Origin: Annulohypoxylon bovei var. microspora
Taxonomy: Eukaryota; Ascomycota; Sordariomycetes; Xylariales; Hypoxylaceae
Reading direction: 5' to 3'
Assembly: GCA_022836615.1 (NCBI GenBank)
Contig: MU405258.1
Span: forward strand, 186,001-250,000
DNA: 64,000 nucleotides
This document shows positions 57,298 to 64,000 of the stretch, one piece after another (the first letter of the stretch is position 1; every line of letters starts with the position of its first letter). Under the pieces are notes generated by a model. It did no database searches. It saw only the letters and a program-made list of their open reading frames with translations, and was not told the DNA's origin. A program made the position numbers and the translations under genes.

Positions 57298-60243
57298 CTG
57301 AGAAAATTACAATTTCCCCCCGTTTATATACACTTGACGGAGTATCTGTTAAGACACCTTTTGCTCGTGAGTGCTGTGAGAAGAGAAATGATTTTCGAAA
57401 TCTCGTATTCCTTTCACGAGAGCGATAGATAAGAGGGCCGACGATACACCGTGATCGACATGATACCCCGTGTTGTGGAGCACGGATGAAAATCATAAAA
57501 TGCCTTTCGCCGCACTTAAGATTGACTTTTCTAATTATCCTTTCCTCTTCTCCCTCGTCATCCTACTCTTACGATATAATCAACCACCCTCCGCTATATG
57601 GGAGCTTCAATTCAAATTCGATCCGACCTTCTTAAGCACGAGCCATCTATAGTATCTTCGCTAGAGTTCACCTGTCAAAGGATTAGCTTGCAAGCCTTCT
57701 ATAACGATAAATTTAGAACGATAACATATCGAAACTTACCTTACCTAGTTCCAAGGTTATTGCCACGACACCTACATCGATGCAGTTTCTGAGGAAGGGG
57801 TGACGATATATCATTCTTCACGTAACTCGGATGACAATCCTAACGACGAAAACTATTCTTAGTTCGAAAGTGTTTCGAGTATGGTCTAGAACTACTCGGT
57901 AAAACAGAGATAGGATTAGTTTACGCCTTACTTATTGTAGGGATTCATGCCTAGTGTTCGTCCTAGGAAGGATTCTCACGATAGGATTACCCGAAAAGCT
58001 CCATTCGACCTATGCGCTAGAAATTACCAAGACTCCTATTCTACAAGCAAAAGACAGTCATCACATTGTTGATTCAGGTACTAACTTTGCTAGACTATTG
58101 CACGTGGGAAATCAGGATGGTCGGGAGCATTCCTTGGGAAACGCAAGAATGCATCGTTACACCACCCGGCATATCAACCTCTTCACGACTCCGCCATAGC
58201 TACCACCGATAGTAGTTACAGAGTTTCATCCGAAGCCAGCGGTATTGATTTCGGCGATGAGTGTAACCACTTCGACCGGCCTTCATCAGTCATTCCCACT
58301 CTCAATGGCATGGCATCTCTTCTCGGTACGCGAGCATTTGCGTGGGCTCTGCGACACTTGCTCGGTTAACCAACCCTGCTCCCAAGTGCCGGTATAGGTA
58401 ATCATCAAACATGCGATGTGTAATACACCATACCCCTTTTTCACAGAGAACAATTGGTCTATTCGATCACGCCGGTGTTTCACCGTGGAAATGTTACGAA
58501 TATATGACTTTGCAGACTTATGAGTTGGCTCGTCGTACGAAGGACAACTACTCATCAATTACAGGCCGGGATGAAGCTGAATGAACGGCGAAGAGAAAGC
58601 CTCGCGCAGAATCAGACGATAGATGTTACGGGTCGCATCGCGCAGGCCTGTGATGAGTGCATTGCATCACAAGCTAAATGATAGCAAGCAAGTATACAAT
58701 ATCTCACCTGAGAGATGTTCTGACGAAATTGATAAGATCGCGATGAAGATACGTTACGTCGTTTACAGGTCCCTGAAGGTGACTAGCATAAACGTGCAGC
58801 TGTCACCTGCAAAGTGACCTAAGCTAGTGAGTTGGAGTTTGGCAGTGGACGTGGCCCGAATCAGCATCGTCTTCCGAAAAAGCATGATTTTGCTATTCCG
58901 CACTCTTTCTCTCTTTTCCTGGAATTCCTCGAGGCGGTCGGGCAACATTTATCAAGTCCCTGGCCGGCGCTTCTTCGGCCTCGATGAGTTTCCGCATTAA
59001 GGCGGAAATGATAATTCTTTTTCAAGTTAAAGAATTCTGTGCCGCCTACGCCTATGTAAATCCTCCAATCATACCTCGCGGGAACTAATTCATCTGAAGT
59101 CAGAACCCCTGTGGGAGTATCCACGCGGTCCGCCGCAGGTACAAGATGGCCATTAGTCAATCAGCTGCTCCCATGGGGTCCAAGACATTTTGGAGTCGAT
59201 CCACCAAATATCTAGATCGCACCGCATGTGAATCCCGCCACGAGGGACTTGGAACAGGAAATTATTCTAGAAATCTCCTAAGGCAATATGTCCATCAATG
59301 TATTGTATAGGTTAGTCAGATATTAGGTTGTTTATACCAAACAAATAACCCTTAGAACCATCATCTGCCTATTTTCTCCGTCAATCATATACACACCCCT
59401 TATTCCGGCAAGGCTGCAACTCAATTAACATCCGCCACAACTCATATCGCCAAGATTGTATTTTTAAGACTCTTAGCCATGCGGGGCATCTGTCCGGGGG
59501 TGATCTGCGACCGGTACCGATCTTGTGGCAGCCCATCTGTGATTTGGGATTGTATATCGGAGTTTTTAACCCTCATTGGAATGTCGTTTCATCCACCACC
59601 CAATCAGGACCATCCGCGTTACCAAGGAGATTGAGCTGCCTTGTTTCCTCGAATGTCTATTCGATCCCATTACCCCCTTAATGATCCTTAAGGGTCACGC
59701 CAGAACTGCCAATAACACCACGCGCCTAGAACTCTAAACTCGACTCATTTATAACAGGTTTTCTAAGTAAGCAGACATGTCGAGCCAAGGTTTTTTTTCA
59801 ACTTGCATCTTGTATCTTCGATCTGCTTCTTCAGATCGCAAGATAGGGCCTGGGCTCCGCGGAATGTAACTAGACCGTGTAACTTGACTGTGCCCGGACA
59901 AGTATGTAGGTATGTTACGCCTTGACCGGCGCCGGCGCTTGTGCAATCTTACTGCCCGACCACCACCATGTATGTGATTTTGTTCGCCCCCCCAATCCAG
60001 AGGCTATACTCGTGGTCTAGACGCGTGCTTTCGTTCACAGCTCCTATCTGTGCACTGCTGATGGCACCTTGGACGCTCGGGACCCTGGTCACCTTCCCTT
60101 TCGAAGCTCACGAGAACTTCAGTTCCTACCGTGGGCTGGCCAGCGCCGGACTGGCTCATTCCTGGGCTCGGCTTCCCGCCGCTCCTCTATCTCTCTGCCT
60201 CGCTTAAACCCCCCCTGCCTGTTCCTTTCCCGTCTGCCTATTC
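57298..60243. other. 2.9-kb region without a supportable gene
   Basis: Only short frames occur on both strands. The 99-codon minus frame at 58861-59160 (MTNGHLVPAADRVD...) has a plausible first half but no domain and no extension by splicing. Nothing RNA-like is recognised. Confidence 0.45.
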
Positions 60244-60253
60244 TATATATAAA
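60244..60253 (+). promoter_or_regulatory. Candidate TATA box of the GH16 gene
   Basis: TATATATAAA lies about 265 bp upstream of the GH16 start codon. The leader between is pyrimidine-rich with TACATA-type repeats and a CAT repeat just before the ATG. Confidence 0.4.
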
Positions 60254-60518
60254 GCGTATATAAGATGGTTTATCCACCCTTCGCCAAGTCAGAGGGATGA
60301 TCTTCACCCTAAGTATACAGTATACCTGCCTCATACCATAGTCTATACAGCTGGTCTATGACTTACACTCCTTTTAACCCTTTTCGGTTCTTCTACAAGT
60401 GTACATACTTCCACGACGTCGGCTCGTCGACGTCTATACATACACACAACTACTATATAGGACGTATAGCTATATAGGCCTGTCCTTACGGTTCATATCA
60501 TCATCATCATCATCGACG

Positions 60519-61473
60519 ATGTACGCCAAATTCCTGGCTTCCGCGCTGGTCGTAGCGGCGACGGCGGTGTCGGCGGAGTCGGCGCCGGGGTACAGCGGGT
60601 GGAACAACATCTGGACGGAGACGTTCAGCGGGTCGGCGGGGGCGTCGGTCAACACGGGGAACTGGAACATCATCACGGGGCTCAAGGTCAACGACGAGGT
60701 GCAGACGTACACGACGTCGAACCAGAACCTGCAGCTGAGCGGCGGCGCGACGGTGCAGATCGTGCCGCGCAAGGACAGCTCGGGGGCCTGGACCTCGGCG
60801 CGCATCGAGTCGACGTACACGTTCACGCCGCCCGCCGGCACGCAGACCCTGGCCGAGGCCAAGATCCGCTTCGGCGACAACGCGCAGGCGAACAAGCAGG
60901 GCATCTGGCCCGCCTTCTGGATGCTGGGCGCCTCCGTCCGCAACGGCGTGGCCTGGCCCGGCTGCGGCGAGATCGACGTCATGGAGACCGTGAACGGTAT
61001 TCTGACGGGGCATGGGACGATCCACTGCGACGTGTACCCCAACGGCGCGTGCAACGAGCCCAACGGCATCGGCGGCCCCGTCGGCCTCGCCGACCAGAGC
61101 TGGCACACGTGGAGGGCCGTCTGGGACCGCAGGGCGAGCACCTGGTCCGGCGAGACCATCACCTGGTACCTCGACGGCGCGCAGTTCTTCCAGGTCTCCG
61201 GCGCGACGGTCGGCAGCCAGAGCGTGTGGAACACGCTGGCCGCGAGCCCGGTTTACTTTATTCTGAATGTTGCTGTTGGTGGTGACTGGGTAAGTTCTTT
61301 TTTTTTGTTCGTCTTTGGTTGGGTGCTATTGTGAAAAGGGGGGAGAGAGAGAAAAGGAGAGAAACACTAGCTAACACAGTATCACACAGCCCGGCGCACC
61401 GAACTCCGCCACCCTGGACGGCTACGGCAGCATGATGGAGGTCGCGTACGTTGCGCAGTACATCGCTGCGTGA
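60519..61473 (+). CDS. Secreted GH16 beta-glucanase
   Basis: Two exons (60519-61289 and 61390-61473) give 284 aa. The splice joins AVGGDW to PGAPNSATLDGYGSMMEV. Residues 1-19 (MYAKFLASALVVAATAVSA) are a signal peptide, which fixes this ATG as start rather than an upstream in-frame ATG. The catalytic motif is EIDVME, with Glu151 (nucleophile), Asp153 and Glu156 (acid/base). GIWPAFWMLG before it and HCDVYPNG and WHTWRAVWD after it fit the GH16 endo-1,3(4)-beta-glucanase group. The mature enzyme would act on cell-wall or plant beta-glucans. The coding part is extremely GC-rich, with nearly all third positions G or C, unlike the AT-rich flanks. Confidence 0.95.
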
Positions 61474-62927
61474 TGAGTCTTATCACTTATCACATATCAC
61501 TTATACCATACCGAGAGCGACGCATTGGGAGGGAGTAGGACGGGTGGAGTTTTCGGTTAACCGGGAAATTTTTACGGTTGGGGATACCATTTTTATTATT
61601 TTTTGCATTTGGATTTGCATTCTTCGTCCTTCGCTGCTGAGCCATACCTCTTTTGAATTCTTGCACATAGTTGCCCGCCTTCGCTTCGCTGTACATACAT
61701 ACTTTGACACAACACAATCGTTGTATATACATACATACAATACAGATACAGATACAATCTGCTCACTGCCTCAGACATGTTCTCGAGGTCATGATATGGA
61801 CCTCGCCCAGTTATCGGTGCTTAGGCAACGTGTGTAAGAACAACAGAATGTCTTCCTTGCGCTCTCTTGTCCATATCGTGCAAGTTGATATACCACCCCC
61901 GCAGCCCACCAGGCGGGCTCCGCCTGGTGTCAGCTTCATATGTCGTCTTTGGTATAAACTATGCCAATCTCCAGAGAAACTCAGGTAGAGATCGCTGATG
62001 TGGTCTAATTCTCGTAGCTAGAGCGCGTGTTTCGAGGCAATCAATGCTGCCAATGACGCATAGGTATATTGCCTTGAACTTCGTGCTTGACCACCCCTTT
62101 GTACGTCAAATATGGTAAGAAGAGCTGTTGTAAACCCCTTCATGAATCTGGCCCACTCCATTCGCGATTTAGTGTGATCGCGTGGAGGGCCCCATCTCAA
62201 AGACGCCCTCAGACATCATCATGTTGACGTCCATCCCCATCTTTGAATCGTGCTGTTAAGTGCCCGAAAAAATTGACGATTGTAGGTATATGTGGCCGGT
62301 GAAGTAATCATGTTTTGTTTGTATTTTCTGTGGTAAAGGTCGTTCTAACTCGCAAGTTGTCGGTCAAAAGCTGAGGCTGAAGATTCTAAGAACCATGACC
62401 AATTATTTAGGCGGCCAGTTGTAGTCTTTTGTGTTGAAAGATTGAATATGCAATCGAAATTCACCCGTCCTTAGCTAGACGAGGAGAAGGCGCTGATCTC
62501 GTTTATTTTATGTCGTAATCATAGTTCCGCTCAGGGTCCGATACCTAGGTAGGATGTACGAGTAATCATTCCGCAAATTCATAACGTATCTCATCTGGTT
62601 CATAGGACAGATAGCTTTAGCATTCTCGTCCAATTTAATATCCGCTGGGCGAGCGAAACGGGAGTCCAGAAGGTCGACATTATCGACCGTTTGTTGTCCA
62701 TTCCTTAGCCGCCGTAGAAGAAACGATTAGGGTCTGCAGTACGCATCTGTCGATCCAAAAGTACTGCGGATCTGAAGTAGATAATCGACCCTTCCCCGGC
62801 CGTGCATGAATCTTCGTTGTGTTAGGCACTGTTCATGTAGTTAGGCACAGCCTGTTGGGTGTCTTGAGTGCAGTGCTTTTGCTTACGCGGTAGGCCTCGT
62901 ACAACCGCGTAGGTTCCTCATCCTCGA
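61474..62927. other. Intergenic, no gene seen
   Basis: 3' flank of GH16 and AT-rich sequence. It contains a perfect 10-bp hairpin at 61907-61929. No gene or RNA is recognised. Confidence 0.45.
61907..61929. repeat. Perfect GC-rich hairpin
   Basis: CACCAGGCGG and its reverse complement CCGCCTGGTG are separated by GCT. It stands out in AT-rich DNA. It is far from the GH16 stop (about 430 bp) and is not an obvious terminator. Confidence 0.7.
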
Positions 62928-63293
62928 TTATAGAATGGTTGCTTTAAGCGTGCTCATCGGTATCATCCGGATTGTAGAGAAGGCGTCAACCATCTTCTTC
63001 AAGACAGCTCGCTCATATGGTCTAACGAAATATCTTGCTTCACCTCCGCCGTTCCTCTTTCTTTGCCTTCCAGGATAACTATAATCCTTACCTCCAACCA
63101 GAAGTGGCGAGAGTGGAATGGTTCTCAGATTCGGGTCGACAGCCTCGTCGTTTTTAACCAGGAAAACGAGCTTCTCGATTAATGAGGAAGGGGGATGTCT
63201 TTGAGCTCGGCATCTCATTGCGGTCAATGTTTCTATACAACATGTAAGTAATTTCTTATGGGGGGCGTAAAGTTGAACCTGGATTCGCCACAA
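62928..63293 (-). CDS. Doubtful small hypothetical protein
   Basis: A 121-codon frame with a basic composition and no signal, membrane segment or known domain. The stretch ARYFVRPYERAVLKKMVDAFSTIRMIPM is plausible folded protein. No splice-linked exons could be found around it. Reported only because it is the longest frame at this end of the window. Confidence 0.2.
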   Translation of the reverse strand: MWRIQVQLYAPHKKLLTCCIETLTAMRCRAQRHPPSSLIEKLVFLVKNDEAVDPNLRTIPLSPLLVGGKDYSYPGRQRKRNGGGEARYFVRPYERAVLKKMVDAFSTIRMIPMSTLKATIL

Positions 63294-64000
63294 CGTACGT
63301 CTTATTAGCGCCGTGATTATAAATGTAAAGCTTACAAAATTAATACCAAGTCTGATGAAGAAAGCGGAACTTTGCGTTGCTTATAACGGGAGCCGTATTC
63401 CCTGGTTTCTCGCCATCAGACTGGTTTCGCGGGATGGCTGAGGCTCGACCGTCCTTCATACGGAGAAGTCATATTGATCTTTCTCGAGACCAAAGGTGTT
63501 GTCAGGGACATGGTGCCATTAAATTATCGCTGATTATAGGTGGCCATGTCAGATCTGTGTTGTTTTTCGATAAGAAATTAATTGTTAGTTAATAGTGCCG
63601 TGTTTTCTTTGCATTATAATAATGTGAAGATGTAGTTATATAGGTAGGTAAGTGTTTGGCTTTGAAGATTGGATAGGCATGATGGTAAGGTGAAAAATGG
63701 ATGAGGAGCAAGTTTTGATATATAGTGTTAGGGTACAGTTAAGAAAGGCCGGTCTACGTCGAAATGGCCATTTACAGGATTGTGTCACTGATGAGTCGTA
63801 CCTGCCTAGGTAGGTACTGTCTGCTGTTTGCAGGTTTATCAGAGTGACTCATGAACAAACCTAAGTTGTAAGACTGCTTGACCTAGTAAATAATTATTCA
63901 GTCAGAAAGCCTGTCATAGTATCAAGGCTTCGATATGTGTCATGGAATAGGGGTAACATTTGAGATGCAGTGGAAATTTAGATAAAGAGAGTCGGTTAAA
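63294..64000. other. Window end, no gene seen
   Basis: AT-rich, with TAGGTAGGTA-type repeats near 63642-63650 and 63805-63817. The 71-codon plus frame at 63377 is unsupported. Confidence 0.45.

Noticed and set aside
58861..59160. 99-codon minus-strand frame with a plausible first half
   Set aside because: No domain and no spliced continuation. The second half is basic and repetitive-looking.
60470..61285. Several long overlapping frames on both strands
   Set aside because: Shadows of the very GC-rich GH16 exon, where stop codons are scarce in all frames.
1..64000. CRISPR array, bacterial-type operon, phage, rRNA or complete tRNA genes
   Set aside because: No regularly spaced direct repeats, no operon-like gene packing and no recognisable RNA gene core was seen by eye. 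A covariance-model scan would be needed to exclude small RNAs.

Overview
This window is nuclear DNA of a filamentous ascomycete (Pezizomycotina, most likely a Sordariomycete; the class is an inference). Supporting signs are many short introns (about 41-150 nt, occasionally longer) with GTRNGY-type donors, CTAAC/CTAAT branch points and YAG acceptors, TTAGGG-type repeats, and a gene set (GH16, GH43, CYP52/86-like P450, arylsulfatase, DUF6590, BUD22, BFR2, IND1) typical of that group. There is no sign of bacterial, viral or plasmid DNA and no operon structure. Most genes had to be rebuilt across introns. The exon coordinates given were checked by reading phase, and all add up to whole codons unless stated.

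Layout. 0-5 kb: a multi-span membrane protein, a coiled-coil hypothetical protein and a putative amidoligase, all on the minus strand. 6-12 kb: a microsomal P450 (-) and a SAM-dependent methyltransferase-like membrane protein (+) that diverge around a 352-bp MITE, then a mitochondrial 2-oxoglutarate/malate carrier (-). 12-16.4 kb is a gene desert. 16.4-26.2 kb: a short-chain dehydrogenase (-), BUD22 (+), an F-box protein with SUMO-interaction-like motifs (-) and a mitochondrial 2-oxodicarboxylate carrier (-). 28-33 kb: one very large ankyrin/RCC1/BTB protein resembling IBtk (+). 33.8-38.4 kb: an unknown protein, a broken NAD-dependent epimerase/reductase, a DUF6590 protein and a small hypothetical protein. 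38.5-47.1 kb: arylsulfatase (-) diverging from a sugar-type MFS transporter (+), then a secreted GH43 (+) and a metallo-beta-lactamase-fold hydrolase (-), which looks like an accessory catabolic block. 47.5-52.3 kb is gene-poor and holds a small secreted cysteine-rich protein. 52.3-57.3 kb is a tight housekeeping block: SPF30-like splicing factor, IND1 and BFR2/AATF. 57.3-64 kb is mostly empty except for a secreted GH16 glucanase.

How the genes relate. BUD22 and BFR2 both serve small-subunit ribosome biogenesis. IND1 and the two carriers are mitochondrial. GH43, GH16, the MFS transporter and the sulfatase fit plant or fungal cell-wall and sulfur-ester scavenging. I found no clearly new multi-gene system. 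The observations most worth following are the F-box protein with tandem SIM-like motifs, the small secreted cysteine-rich protein in the gene-poor zone, the orphan amidoligase, the MITE in a divergent promoter, the three-lesion pseudogene, and several unusual splicing events (a 5-nt microexon, a GC-AG intron, a 41-nt intron).
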